This document shows, one piece after another, positions 1 to 15,300 of a stretch of DNA of 64,000 nt. The notes beneath the pieces are model-generated. The model had not been told where the DNA came from. It made no database searches and saw only the letters and a list, made by a program, of their open reading frames with translations. The stretch is from positions 372,001-436,000 of the forward strand of contig QEYB01001217.1 of the NCBI GenBank assembly GCA_017562135.1. The letters are read 5' to 3'. Each line of letters begins with the position of its first letter. The first letter of the stretch is position 1. Both the position numbers and the translations under genes were made by a program. Source of the stretch: Dipylidium caninum. Taxonomy: Eukaryota > Platyhelminthes > Cestoda > Cyclophyllidea > Dipylidiidae.

Positions 1-346
1 AAATATTCCACCTTACAAAAAAACAGTAGCATGAACTGCTTCGTTGTTATATTCGAGACTTCTTTCTTTTCTAAGTTTTCTCTCGAGCATTTATTTGCTA
101 ACATAACCCCGCTTTTCCTGTAAATATATTTATCTTCCACTTTGCACTTCCCGCGATATTCTATAAACTCTCCATCAGTTCCTAGTAATTAACTTATTTC
201 TTCCCATCCATTTCTATCATATCGATTATACCTTGTTCTCACTTTCTTAATACTTCAAATCGTGAAATGTGTTATCCTCTTCTTTTCTGACTATGTTTAG
301 CATCATATTTGCGCTAATTTTAGTAAACATTATGCTTCGTTTACAG

Positions 347-3300
347 CTCGTCTTTGGCGTGATAGTTTTCGTAGCATCTAGTTTCTTCCAAACACCTTTT
401 GATGTGGCCGTGCCACGAGTTAATGGCTTAGTCTACAACCACAGCGATATCAATCAGACCACCGTAATGGTTCCTTTCACTGGCTTTAACTTAATCTCAC
501 TTCGAGAAAACCTCTTTTGTGAGTTGCCATTTCGTTATTTCTCCTCTTTTTTGTGTTCTTAATATACCTCAAACGGAGTCTCTCTGTGATATAGCTAACT
601 ACACAATAGACTATGAGAGTTGTAACCAAATGAACTTCGTTATTCTCTTTGCTGTCCTCTTTTCGGGTGTCACAGGTATTATGAATGGCGCCAACATGTC
701 AGGTAGGTTATTTCGGACGTTTTCTTGTATGTTAATGTACGATTGCTTCCTTGTTCACTATTCATAGAGTGATTAAAGTTAGTTTGTGGGAAACTTATAA
801 TCCACTTCATAGAGCACGGGTTCGGGAATATTCCCATTTCTCTGTTTTTATTAGGAATCTTGTCTGAATTACTCAAGGGAACTTTAACTTACCTCGCCCA
901 TTTCCAGTGGTCAGTCCTGTCGACATTAAGCGTTGTTTCTACCGATCGCGCAATCTTGCTGTTGTTTTATGGTCTCATATTACATATTTGTAGGAAAACG
1001 AACTATAATTGTCTGGTCTGCCCCCCTTAGAATGCTCCTTTGAAAAGTTGGGGACATTTACTTCATAGCGAGAAGGAATAGATTGATGGGGATGATGTTG
1101 TTAAAATGCCTTCCTAACCGAAAGAACATCTTTGAAAGGAAATATGGAATGTCCCAGAGGTGTCTGAAAGTTGCCTTTTTCCCTAAATAATGTATTCATT
1201 ACATTAATTATTTTTGTAATCCATCAGGCGAACTAAAGAAACCGTCGGTGTCCATCCCAAAGGGTACACTTGGAGCAGCTGGGACCACGTTGTGTGTTTA
1301 CCTCGTTATGTCCATCTTGACAGCGGCCACATGTAGCAGGTAAGATACGTTGAATTCGTTCTTTTAACGCGGGCAAACTGAATTTTTTACGTTTACCGAC
1401 CCATGTCGATTCAACGTAAATGTTACAGATGACTTTTGTGGTATGCAGGCGGTTTCTTGTAAGTTGAAGATGGCATTTTTAAACAGTGTTTCGGCGGTTA
1501 CTTTTTATTCTTGTCTGGCAACCGGCCGTCTTTTTTAAGTTCAATTTAAACGTCTGTCGTATATGGACCTTTGGAACGTTCATTAGAGTAATTTCCTTTG
1601 GTCTTTGGCCCTTAAAAGACTCTCTCCGGAATGGACTGTTACTAAATTAAATAAAATGTTACTGAAATAATTGACTTAGACATATATTTAATTGACATTA
1701 ACTTGAGGATGTTCATGTGACTAAAGACTTCTATCTGTCAGCATCTATTGCAAGAGTCATTGAGGAATTTTCCATTTCCGTGCCTTTCGCTTCCAAAATG
1801 TATTTTGTCCAAACTTGGGTCACGGATGGCTATACGATTCGCCTTGTTCTCGCCTTCGCGTATGCTTTTTTGATCGACGTGTTTTGTGGGAAGGGGACTG
1901 TGGTTGAAACAAGCGGTTTGAATACTATCAACATTTGGGGTCGTTTGCAACCATTAGACGTAAACACACACCCTTGAAGTCGGGCGACTTCAGCTGTAGA
2001 TAGTTGTTTTGACACACTGATTATTTGCCGTCACTCTTCTTTTCGTTATTTACTTCATGAAACAATTCCAGACCACATTTTCTTGACAACTAATTTTTCT
2101 TATATGAAAATTCAATAAGTTAGGAAGTCCAAGTGTTCTGAGACAGCGTCTGTCCTTACACATTTCAAAATTTCCTCTTTAACTTGCAATTTGCTTCACA
2201 ACACAGGAATAGAGAAGGATGTGTTATTGTCAGTATTGGCGAATTTCTGGGTCCCTGCATTTGTTTGTCGAAATCATCTTGTTTTAGCCTAATGTCCGTC
2301 ATTTAAATCTCACCTTTTTCCTCTACTAGACGCCTTTTAGTTGATAACTATGCCTACATGCAGAGTATCTCCTTTTGGCCACCGCTAGCTACGGTGGGCG
2401 CACTTGCTGCCTCCTTATCCGCCGCTTTGGGTAACCTCATTGGCGGCTCACGGATCCTTGAAGCCTTGGCCTTGGACGAGATTTTTGGCAAGTTTATTCC
2501 AAAACTGAGATATCTATGCTTCCTTTTAACACCTGAGATTGCAATTGTCTTGATTAATGGGCTCGGAAACTACTTACAATCGCAGACTTATCACAAATTT
2601 AGGCATTTTAGATAACTACCCTAGACGAGTGTCATAACTCTCAGTGGTGTTGCGGCATGGTTGTGAGGCAAATCCTAAGTATAATCTTTTGATAAAACTT
2701 TGATAGTTGGATAACATTTTAAAGTAAACTTGTTTTTTATTGTCGAGTTTCTCCTATACAATTATAGTTTATGTCCGTTTGGAGATGATCTTAAACAGTC
2801 GTGGTAAAAATATGTCTTTAATGTATAATGCGACACAATGTGGATTTTGCTTATGCCCTTAATCATTATTTCCGACAAAGTTTGTCCTCCTTGTGGCTTC
2901 CGCTTCTCTTGTTGGTTATTTTACTCTCTTTACAAAGTAGCGGGATACTAACTAGGCGACTGTAAAGGCCGTATCGGCTACTTATGTCTTTAGTTAATAA
3001 TTTAGGACGATAAGATACTGGATTAATAAGATTACTAACAGGCCTCATCATCAGCATGATGACCTCTTTGACATTTTATCGGTTTCTATTTTCACTTTCA
3101 GTTTTTATCGTAGAAATCTGACTTTCTTGATTGAAATCTTGAAGCTGCGAATGTTAATCTCATCTTCGTATATTTAAACGTACAGGCAGCGGAGGCCAAA
3201 GTCGGTTGACACGCAGATACGACCGTTGTTGATCTAAACATCAAGATATTTTTTGCTTGATTTTTTTAATTCTTGGTGATTTTTGTCTAGGCGTTAGCCT

Positions 3301-6300
3301 CAGTCCGATGAAATACACTACTGCTGGCGGAAACCCCCTTGTGTCTGTACTTTTCACCCATCTGGGTGTTCAAGTATGTTTCTTTGTATTTAACGTAGTA
3401 TAAAAAGTTTTGTGCAAATTTTGTCCCTTCCACATCACGTCACTTTTATGCCCGTTTTCCTGTCAAAAATGTCTTCTACCATTGCCAAAAAGTTGAAACA
3501 CCTTCCATTGGTAGCTTTTTTAATAGATCAACTGACTTCGTGTTCTCTCATATAACGTCTGTCAGGGGACTGTAGGAGGATTGAGAGGATTGTGGCCACG
3601 GACTGCGTAAGCTAAACCTCGTGTTTGCAACCTCCTTGTCATACACTAGGTTAAAGCAGTTTTCTACAATATGTTGATTACTCTCCGCAATGAATATTTG
3701 GGGCAAATGGCCGAGAAGACCCAATTTGCCTTGCTGAATTGAATAAATATTTGTCTTAGTAGGTCTAACAAAGTCAACTGTGCTGAACTTGAGAAATTTC
3801 TTCATTTGCGAGCCAGCCGAACGTATTCTTTGAATTAATCCCCATTGCAGACCATGGGGCCTTGCTCCTGGTGCCGTCTATTGTTTAAACCGCAGTGAAT
3901 TTTGGATTTGTAAATCCTTGCCTCAGCACCATTTCATCCGGTGCAATTGCCATCCGCTTCCTGGAGTCCTGATTACTGGTTAAACTTATGGGGAAGGGTC
4001 AGGTTCTGAGATTTTTCAAAGTTTGATGACTGAGGGGCCGGCTTTGGATTATTCTATTTCGGAAAATAAAAATATCTTACTCTATCTGGTGTAGAAACAC
4101 TTTTTGCAAGAAATTTTGCTTCATATCCTTTTACCAATTCGTATAAAACAAATTAAATTTGGATAATCTGAGATTTTTTCCCATGAAGACTGTCTTATCT
4201 GTGAAACGGTGTCTTTCTTCAAGAACGGTTGGTCTACATTCCATTAGACCACTGCTATTCTCTTCTACGAAAGCATCGAACCTACAAATAGAGTCCAGTC
4301 GCGTGGGGATACTGCTTGCATTAAGTAGAATTTATCACTACTTCCAGTTATCGCCACAGGTCCTTGACTCGGCTCAGGGCCGGTGAGAAATAAGGCCTTA
4401 TTAACTGCATTGATGTAGGCACGTAATTGCTGTATTTCTGAAGAATGTCTTCCAGCTTAGTGCTCCATGAAAAAGATTTCCCCTGTCAATTGTCTCAGGG
4501 TGGAGGTTCCAGTTGCCAGTTTGCTTGTAGCTCGTACCAAAACTTATTAGTTGCAAAATTTTTGCACCAAGGAAAGGTTGTTAATTTTGCCAAATTTCCT
4601 TTAAAACGTTCCCATTTTGGCAGCGAAGTGGGGGTGAGGCCCAGTCATCTAAGCGTCAACATGCTCTATTTACTTCGTGTTTACAGCTTGTCTTCTTCAT
4701 CGGCAACATGAACGCAATCGCTCCGGTTGTGTCAATTTTTTTTCTCATCGCCTATGCTTCAGTTAATCTCGCCTGTGCCCTGTTGGACATTGCATCCGCC
4801 TCGAATTTCAGGTACACTACTTCTACTCCCAAGTTAGTATTTTCACCTCGGTGCCTCTCTTTAGTCTAATTAAATCTTTTACAAAGAAACTTGCCGGTTT
4901 TACACTGGTCATTTGACCTAAAATTGTATCAGGATATTTTTTTCCCCACGTGTTCTCGCCCTCGTAGTAAAATTCGGTGGCTATCACTCAAAACTCAGGA
5001 TGTTTTAGTAAACTTGTTGGCAGTTTGTGAGGCAGTTTGGTGTAATCGCTAATTATTAACACTCCTTCCAAAAGGAAATTTTCTCCATTTAGCGCCTGAT
5101 TTTACTGTATTTTGAAGTACTTTTGCATCAAACTTAGCCAATATTGTCTTTCAAATTGTACAATTTCAATCTTACCAAAATTATGTCTAATTGCACATTT
5201 CCCCTTTGAGCGCTCTTCTTTGCACCAATTGCAGTTGTTCCGGCCTCAGAGGGGTCACTGTCGTTGGCCAAAGTCAGTGTGAAAAATAGTCTTCTCTTAC
5301 TTTTCTTTGACTAGTTTATCTAATCACTTTTAGTGTCAAATCAACTAATCTTCTGGCTTATCTGAGACATTTTTTTGGTTTACTTCTCTTCTTTCCGACT
5401 GATCTTTCCTACGTTCTTGTCCAAATAACCGCATTCCTTGTTTTCAGCCTCCGTTATCCATACCTCAATATTTTTGATAATGAATTTCCATAGAAGGAAA
5501 AAATTTTAGCATAATTGTGTACTTTACCCTAATTTTTTAACCATACTCATTTCAATAGCACAACTCTATAACTCATTGACTAACGGGTGCCGTTGCTATG
5601 GCTTGAGAAAAATCCTTTGCTAAAGAGCGTAACTTTTTACTGTTTGTGATCTCTCTGTGCTTTACTTGAGAGCCGAGACTGATTAACCTTTTTTGTGAAT
5701 CGAAATCATGTTGCCTGAGAGAGACCAGCAATCACAGTCCCCTATCAGTGACGTGTAAAGTAGAAATCTCGGTGTGGTTAATATTGCCGCCTTTGTTGCT
5801 TCCCGTTAGTTCTGAAGTGATCCTTTTGCGTAGCTAAAGTGGACGCTTATCGAATGCTTTAAAAATATTACTTCGCTATCAGTCCGATTCTATTCCCCCT
5901 CTTTAAGTGCCTCATTAACGGCATTTTCGATATTAGACTCTGGGCATTTTGGATAATAACTTATGTTTTGGTTTTTTACACCCTTTTTGTCAAGGCAAGT
6001 GGAATATATTGCCTGAATTTAACACTTGCTAGTCTCTCTACTGAATTCCATTTAAGTAGCTATGCTACTATGCTTGCCACTTTTAGACCCACATTTAAGT
6101 CATTCCACTGGATGACGGCATTGTTAGGAATGCTCGGCTGCTTGACGATGTGCATTCTAATTCATACCTTCTACACCCTTGGAGCAATCGTCGTTCTTGC
6201 CGTTCTTGTCTTCTGTCTACACCGTCGTCACATGACCGTCTCCTGGGGTGATATTGGCCAGGCCTTGATCTTCCATCAGGTTTGTGTAATTATAAGTCCT

Positions 6301-9300
6301 TTTAAATTCCTTTATTTAAGGCGACTTAATGCGTCTATTTACCTTACTGCCGCACGGTACGAAAATAAGGCAGTCTAGTCTAAAACTTTTGGTATTTTTC
6401 TTAACTGCAACTTCTACCATCCAATTGTATGCGGCAGCACTTTCATTGCTTTTGAAAGCGTACACTGCAAGTGAAAGCAGGATGCAGTAATCACTACCGG
6501 CCATTGAGAATGATATGATGCGGTTGATATAACTTAGGCAAAACCCTTCCGCGTATATGTTCCAGTCCCAAATCTCGCGTCTTTCGTTAAGAATTATTCC
6601 GAGATACTGTATTAATAACCGGACTGGACTCTGAAGATGATGTGTCTGGAACTATGATCTTATTTGCGTATCTGAAATCAGATAAAATCGCAACTCCATA
6701 TCTGGCTTTGTGAACTCGATTTCATCAAGTAGGCGGTGACATGTTTTATCTTCATAATGTGACGTGAGTACTTCGAGGTGGTCTCCGTGTTTGTGAGTCA
6801 CTGTCAATAACTTGGCTTTTACTTAGGGCTACGGCAAACTGTTTTTGCATTATGGTTTGCTTTATTTCGTTAGTTTAATTATACGATTTGTGTGGTAGTT
6901 GCGTTTTCTTATCGGTCGGGCGCTTTGTATCGCCTCGATAAGCGCATGTTAATGGCGCAAAAGCTCTAAAACGGACGTATTGAAATCTGGAAAATGATAT
7001 GATCAACTGGAACTACTCTCCTGTAATCAAGATTGTGACCATTGATGAGCCTAAGGCGTTTCCGGTGAAAACTAATTTTAAATCTAGGATCGCGCCTACC
7101 TTGCGTCAAACTTAGGTTCTTTGGGGAAATTAGCGATATTACATAAACGATATTTGCCGGGATCCATGATATTACCGGACGTCTTTTTTATATTTACTAT
7201 ACAGAATACACCTGATACCAAAATTGTCTTATCGCATCCTGCGCAGTGAATCCTATTTCCCATGTTGACGTGCCTAGGAAGAGTCCTTTCCCCCTATTTA
7301 GCAACATCATATGAGTCCGGAGATTCCGGAGGTGACATTAATAGGCCATGCGTTAGTTTCATTAGGTTAACTCCACTGTCGGCTAGTCGTTATGTTTTTG
7401 TTACCTTTCTTCTCAATTTCCCTCAAAAGATCCGTATGTTGTCACTTTTTTGAAGGAGTCTAAGACCACATGTATGGATGAGTCCTCCGTTCTACTTTTG
7501 GTTTCTCCATTCCTGATGCTTCCTTACTTAAAAATGTTTCAATCATCATTTAATTTTCCTTCATGAGGGTCAAAACTCAGTCTCTCGCTCTCTCTTATCA
7601 GGTATGTATTTGTACGTTATATCCCCGTGTAAGGCTATGATTATAATTTGTTGTTTAAATTGTTCATCCTCTGTGCTTATTCTGTAGTTTTTATCACGAC
7701 CGTCGTATGAGTTAGACCCCTTTTGACTTAAATGTCAGTTTAGTGATCCTTAACTTCTCTTGTTTCTTCGTCGACCCCATGTTTGCTTCTGGTTTGACCA
7801 TTAGACAACAAGATCCACTTGACATAAGTCAATTGGTACTTCTAAAGTTTTATGCAGTAGTCTGTATCCATTCGCACTTTATGCTTGGCGACCCTGTCGT
7901 GATTCTTTGGTGCTTTCGACATGCATCCACTTAATTAATTGGTCGCAATTTTAATTTTCCATTTTCTCTTGTTTTATTCCACAACTGTTTGGGAGAATGT
8001 ACTCCCTTCAGGCGACAAGGGGGTGTACCATTTGTGAAATGGAGAGGGGTTAATCTCTTATCTTTATTTACAATTTTTGCCTTTCACGTTCCAAATGCCT
8101 CTTAAATACTAAAGTGACTTTATTGAGCCTTAGTACCAACTTTTGCAGTTTGAATTAACACTGGACATTTGTCTTTTGGCATTCTTTGGTCTCTAATTTG
8201 CGATTACCCCGGGATAGAAGTAAATAGATAGCGGATGGACAGCCTTTGTTGAAATTTTAGCTTGCTGATGATAAGGCTGATGTTTGATGAATTGTTTTTA
8301 ACTTATAGAATTTACTTGTTAAAATTGTCTCGATGTCTAGTAATTGGTTTTCGTGGTTCATACTTTTTTCGCTATTCTTGCAACTCCCATCCTTCTGGGA
8401 CATTTCGTGCCCTTAATGATGTCAAATTATTAAATTAAATTTAACTTTAATTCCATGCTCAAAATTTGTCAACTGCCACTCTTCATTCACCGCAGGTACG
8501 CAAGTATCTTCTTATGTTGGACGCCTCAAAGGATCACGTGAAGTACTGGCGTCCACAGATACTCCTCTTCCTCGCCAATCCACGTTCTGCAGCAGTGCTG
8601 GTCCAATTTGTTAACTCCGTCAAGAAGGGCGGCCTCTATGTCCTTGGACACGTGGTGGCCCCTGCTCGCCCCAACAATTATGAAGTGGACGATAGTGTCG
8701 AGAATCAAGATGATATTTGCTGTATCGCTCACAGGTTCGTTCGGGCATTCATTGTATCCTCACCAAATGTTGCTGCATCGGCTAGCCGGTCATCACACTT
8801 ATTTTAATCCCCAAATTTCCCAAGTAAATTATAATTTCCCCTAATTTCATGCGTCAGCTAGCTGGTGAACAAACTAAGATTTAATTCAATTTATATGACG
8901 AAATTAATGACGAAATAATTTTGACCCGTTTTTAAGGCATAGTGTTTCTTTTTAACAAAATTTTATTCGGATTTATCTTTCTGCGCTTAGATTAATTCTT
9001 GTTTTCCCACTAGAAAAAGATAAGCATCCGTAAAGCATGGGTGACAAGAAGCGAGAAATTAAATTCGTTTTATGTCTGAAACAATTTGTTTGGGAAAAAT
9101 GGCCAACGGAATCTTAAAAGACTACGCCCTCACCTGCGGTGGGGTGGAAGTTGTGGCTAATTGCTCGGCGTGGTAGATGGTTAGTTCGTCTTAGGCACTT
9201 GTATTTCCCTTCACTGCAAGCTTTATTTTTGCTACTTTTTGCTGCGCAACTGCTTTGTCTATCTCTTCCGTTCACCTCGACTATTTACTCAAAATTTCCC

Positions 9301-12300
9301 CCCCGAGGTATTCATTTTCCATGAAGTATGTGCCATAGTAAGCAGGCAATGCAACAAGCCTTATTCACTTTTCAATTCTTCAACTGTGTCGTTTGCATGA
9401 ATTTATCAGTCTTTTGGACATAGTTCCAAGGAATGTTTAGTTAATCATAAATTGATGTTACTCTTACTGTTGTAAATCTCCCAGGTTTGCTTAACTTGGA
9501 TGCCTCTCTCATTTCGATCCTCGTCTTATTTCGAACGAGGAAGTTTGGTTGAGGTTGGCTACAATTGCGCTCCCAAGAGCATGTCACCAAGCTTAAATGA
9601 GAGGCTGTCTTCATCACTTGGTATTGCTGTAACCCTTTACTATTATCCAGTCCTTCCTGCTCTCATAATTGCTCCCTTCAAATTTTAATAAGCACACTAT
9701 ACCAATGGTTTCCTTTGTTCATGTTACTCTTAATTCTTGTAATTCTCCCGGATTATCTCCATGTTGCAGTTAATATTTCCCCGGCTTTAATCTCTTTCCC
9801 TTATTTACACCTCATTCTTTTACAACTTTACGTTTATTTGTGGTAACTAGTAAGGCGAACTTCTTCATGCCCTTATTTCTATTAGCACGAAATGGGTATG
9901 TAAGTGACTGTTATGTGGCCTTTCGTCGAGTAACCCATGGCCATATCGAAATATGGCAGTCCGATGTATTCTGAGAAGCATTAAGTTGTCTCGGCGATCA
10001 GTTATCATAGCGATGGGGGTGATGGGTGAGGAGCGGTTAGCGGAGCTTGTAATTGACTGTGCTTGAACCTATCGTGCTCCTGCTTCCTGTTTGGACAGTT
10101 GCCTCCCCCTCCATTTCAGCGTTAACTTTCGTTTTGTGGTGAAGGTAATTTGGAAAATTAAACGGAAAAGACATCTTTTATCCTTACAGCCGGAGGTGGT
10201 TGTGGTTGACGAAGTCAACTACAATAGTTGGCACACTCTCACGTTGACTTTTGAGTATCGAAATCGTGGTAGAGTGCGCATTTTTACCAGGACTATGATC
10301 AAAGGGACCGTTGAAAAATATTTAGAAGTGGTCTCCAAAAAAGCCAAGAGTCTGGAAGGCTAAAACAGATGTTAAGTCAAGCATTATTGATATTTATTAT
10401 TATAATTATGATTATTGTCATAGATATTAATGAACCACACCACTTTTCTCCATGATGTCTTTGAAAGCATCAAAGCTGGCTTTCCGCTTTGCCGATTTGT
10501 TAGTTGTGTCCTGTGTTAATTTCTCTTCCTTGGATGAAGTATGGCATTTTTGGTTCCAGATATGTTGAGTAAGTAAATAAATCAGAGTACATCTCAAAAT
10601 TCGCCACAATTTTAATGGGATGAACTACCTATACAAAATTTAAAACCGTGGAGATCCTCTGGGAATAGTAAATCTTTCCATTATCAAAGATCCCCATTAC
10701 TAGGCTTCATTGTCGGTGAATTGCACCTGATTATCAAAAAACAGTGATTTGAATTTAACTCCACTAGTCTTAGTGTGACTCTTATTTGTTTCACTTTTTT
10801 GGCTTTCAATGCTATGCAAATTATTTTCTATCGTGTTGTAAGGGATTCCAAACGGCCCATTGTATTTGAACGCCGATACTCCTGATTTTCGAGTAGTTTT
10901 GACAATGTGCCAACTTTTTCCACATCACATATGAGAACGAGGCCCCAATTTAAGTGGTACTTCGAGGAGGGAAAAAGGTGCATTTCTTAATTTTGTGTGT
11001 CGGTTAGTTTATCATAGCAGAGTACTTTGAGATGTGCTAACTCAGAAGTTGATTCGATCTTGACTAACTTTCATCTCTTAGGAGTGGTAGTCTTTGCATT
11101 GTTATTTTTTACCAAGCCTTTTCGGTGTTTTTGAACGCTTGTTTTACAGCATGTATTACGAAACGCGTAGTCCAATACGCCTAAGCATTTCCCAACAATT
11201 TTTTGAAGTGATTTCCTTGATTTTCAGGGCTACTAACCGGCATGTCAGCTTAATTGACTGTCGAAATAACTAGTAGATCGGCGCCAAGTGAAACATATTT
11301 TATACGAAGCAGAGATTAATAGTTATTTGTTGAATTTTTTGCCATATGCCAAAATCGGTGGCTGCTTATCGTGACACTTGTGAAAATCACAGAAATGGCA
11401 AAACCGACAACCGCGGAGGACAATGTTGATGATTTAATTTAATAAACTACCATTCTACTTTGCCTACCTTTTAGCCTCCTAACTGTCTCCCATCTCCCTC
11501 CTTTAAATATAATTCATTAGTCGGTTGTGTAAAAACCAGAGGGGGTAAATATGCGATGTCTCAGGCCAAAAAGGTCTAGTTTCTCTGCCATATTGCGCTC
11601 TTAATTAGTGGAATAAAACCAATTTAATGAATACCCTCATCTCTGCAATCGTACTACATGTGTCGAGTCTTTTTATAGGAATTTGGACAACTACTCACGC
11701 TATCTTAAAGTAAAGGCTTTCGTTGAAGTTACCCAAGCTGGCAGCAATTTTCGGGAGGCTTTCCTCCACCTTGTTCGTCTCTCCGGTCTGGGGGCCATGC
11801 GACCTAACACCGTTTGCCTTGGCTTCTACGATGACGCCGAACCGGCGGTGAGTGGCTTTCCTTCCTTCATGTGCCTCGTAATGGCCTACTGTCCCTACTC
11901 CATAAAGCAGGCTGTTTCTCTCCGCCCTCACTAAACACAGTTTTTGGTCTTTCAACCTTACCCTAATTCATTGAATCCATTTTTTGTTCCACTATTATTT
12001 ATGTTTAGAAACAAGTCTCTATTGTTCTGTTCTTCATTTCCCAATTACGCTGGTTTAGAATTTCCGTTCCCCAGAGTTCACGTATGCTTACTTTTGAAAT
12101 TGTTTATCGTCTTTTGCATTCCATTAAAACAACGGAATGAGAGTAGTGCTGAAGTTTGAAAACCGGGGTAGAGGAAGCGTTTCATTTCCCATAGAGGTGA
12201 TCTGCCTTAATTGTCCATTTGATTTATCGTGTCATTTCTGGCTAATTCACCACTTTTCTGGTGTTTACCATCCACCCCGTAGAAGTCTCAAAAGATCATT

Positions 12301-15300
12301 TATGCATGTTCTCTCCCGTTTTCATTAATTTGTGTATCCTCAATTACGTCTTACCCCATCACAAGAGGCAGTTAGTCGCTGTTACCTTGTAAAAGATTTG
12401 ATTTTTCTCCCTCCCTATTACCAGTAGCATGGACGCAGATAGAAGTTATTGGTAGAATTCACTTTATTCATATCACCTCTTCCCTTGCCATATTCCCGGA
12501 ATTAGTTGTCGGTTTCAGTCTCTGACAAAACCGTACTTGTGCTAGCTCCGCTTCTGGCAAATCATTTTTCTCAGTGTGGATTAAAGGCGCTGGAAATCGC
12601 ATTGTGCACGGAGGAAATATACGAGGAGATCGGTTAATCAGATCACTGCATGATGGGTGGGTGGATTAATCTGCTCTGAGCCATGCTTTTAAACTCTCCT
12701 TAGGATACGTTCGAGAAGATACGTTTCAGGCTGCAGTCAAAATCCCACAGGGGACTGTTTCGGAAATCTCGGCCCCCTCCGAGTTCAACGACCGATGAGA
12801 TGAATCTCGTGCCTGTTGAAGATTCTGATTCGATACTGAATATTTGTGAGTTGACGGATGTTTCATCTACCCACTCCATTTATGCACCTGCGTTTAATAT
12901 TTCTTTTTAACTCCAATTATCACTATTGCGGATTTCGCTTTTTGTTTACACCTACAAACATTACTTTGCCGACCGCATAAAAGACGATGGTGAGAGCCTG
13001 GTTTCGGCTAGCATTTTCCGTGTGTGTACACACACCCTGATGGGAATGCAATTTCAAGAGTTAATGTTCGTAGATTCTTTTACTGTCCAAACTTTTGACC
13101 TGCTACCCGAATACGCGTCTTTACACGACAAAATTCGGGTGATGGTTTGTTCACTTGCTTAGATTTTTAATGGCTTGTGGAATCGGTTGAAAATATTATT
13201 TTAACGTCATGAATGGAGTAAGTACAGAAGGTGCTAGTTACCCAACATCACTTTGTTCATTCTTTAAGTCTCTTCAAATCCTTAATTGTGTGGAGTCTTA
13301 TTTGAACTGATTGTTTAAAATGTTCGTTCTCTCACTATCCCCAACCATAAATCATTGGTAACTTACTGGTCATCACTCCTCTATGTGATCTTTTCTCACC
13401 TCTTATCATGTGTCTAATTCTTGTGGTACTAAATGGAATGAGCCCTAGAACCTGAATTTGGCCGCCACTTTTTCCGTGCCTCATTAGTTCTCGCCAGGTA
13501 GCCACGAGGGTTCAACTTTCTTTGCGCTCTCTGCTGTAGTAGTGGAAGTGCCCTCAAAACAATTCGAAAGCCAATGACTTCTCAAAATACGATGCACTCT
13601 TATCTCTTCACCAAATAAAACCCCAAGTTAATCGGTGGATGTTATGCCATTAAGGTGGAGGCGCTCACTGTCCTTTTAATTAAATATTAAGATGAAATAA
13701 ATTTGTAATTCGGCTTGGAGTTCCTGTGGCAAGTTTCCAAATCTCAGTCATTTTCGATGTCGTTACTCGATTTTACGCTCTCCTGTTAAATTAGTGAATG
13801 CTTGATAAGCAGGCGGTGTGACGATGTGATCTCGTGACCTTCAACAAATCATGCTTGTGTTAAGGCATCACCCAACTCTCTCCCCCTTATTCAGGCCACC
13901 CAACTTTCGTCTTGATGGTACTCTCAAACTTGGCAATTCGGTAAACCCTTGCTTTTAGTCTTGAACGGTTCACAAAATCGGCTATTTTAGGGGAATATAA
14001 TGTAGGCCTCTGCGATTTTACTTCTTGACAATAGACTTTATGAGTCTTAATCTATCATAGGCTTTTTAAATAACTTATTAGACGCAGTTTGGAGTTCTCA
14101 AAGGGAACCACTTAGTATCGTACTCTTGCACTGTTGCTTTACTTTATTTTTAACTAGGTGTTATATCTATATTTCCGTGAATCGTTTGATCAACCCATCC
14201 CACTACCATGGCACTGAACTACGCATTTTGACTAAATTATAAATGTTAAGAGTGCATTGGCTGATCGAAAAAGTCATCCAAGTAGATGACTAGTAAGTTT
14301 CACGTTAGTTGCAGCTTCCTGAACGTAATACGAGGGGAAATCTCGAGACTTTTTGCTACAGTTTTTTGTCTAATTTTGGAGATTCACCAGCGATGGTACA
14401 CTCTTTCACAATTATATCTTTTGGAAGTAAAATTCTACTCTTTCAGAAGCAGAAAACCTTTTAAAATCCAATGAATTGTGTGAAAACGGTAGCGAAGTAA
14501 TTTTATTTAAGCACCTGTGCGAAGTTGAGTTAAAATTTATGGGCTCTTAGACTTATTCCTAACAAAAATGTACACATTCTCGCGTTTTCGGTGTAACGGC
14601 ACGTAAAGTCGCAACGAAATTTATTTAAACAGTTACACTTGCATGCTGTAAAAGTTGGAATTTATAAATTAACATTAAGCTGTCTCCTGTCTTGTCACAA
14701 AGATTATTTTTTGTTGTGAGTTTATAGCCCTGACATCCAAACAATGCGTTTGTGACAGACGAAGTAGGATATAGGCAAAGCAACCCTGGACACGATTCCA
14801 TCGGAGCATTTCAACTCTCTTCCTCTTCTTGAATTCACGAAATGACATTGCAATTTTGGAGATGAGGAAAACTAGGTTGGAGTGCATCTGAGGCCATATG
14901 CGTCAGGCGTCTATAAACCTCTTGAAAGGTGAAGAAGTTCCACTGGGTGCATGTTGTATCTCATGTGCGAGTTCGAAGTTTATTACCACCTTTCTCAAAA
15001 CTTTCTTCTTGTTTGTGTGCGACGATTAGGCTTATGGTAGAAAGAATCGGTTACATTTTAAATACTCGATTAATTTGTCGCTTTTCATACTCTTCATTGA
15101 GTCGTTTGAGTGGTTTTGATCTAGAACTCCGAGGAAGCCTGATAGCAAGCGAAGTGAAATGCAATTTCGGCGACTTGGACTGTTCCACATTGACCGCTCC
15201 ACTACCTCCTAACTAAATTTGTCGGGAAAATTCTTTACTTAAAGAAAAATATCCTAATTCTAATAGTTCCAACTTTAGGTTTTGGGTAAATTTACCAAAC

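Noticed and set aside
12926..13162. Possible extra SLC12A9 exon ([11 protein letters not shown])
   Set aside because: There is no AG acceptor between 12850 and the frame, and the exons at 12845 and 15660 join in phase without it.
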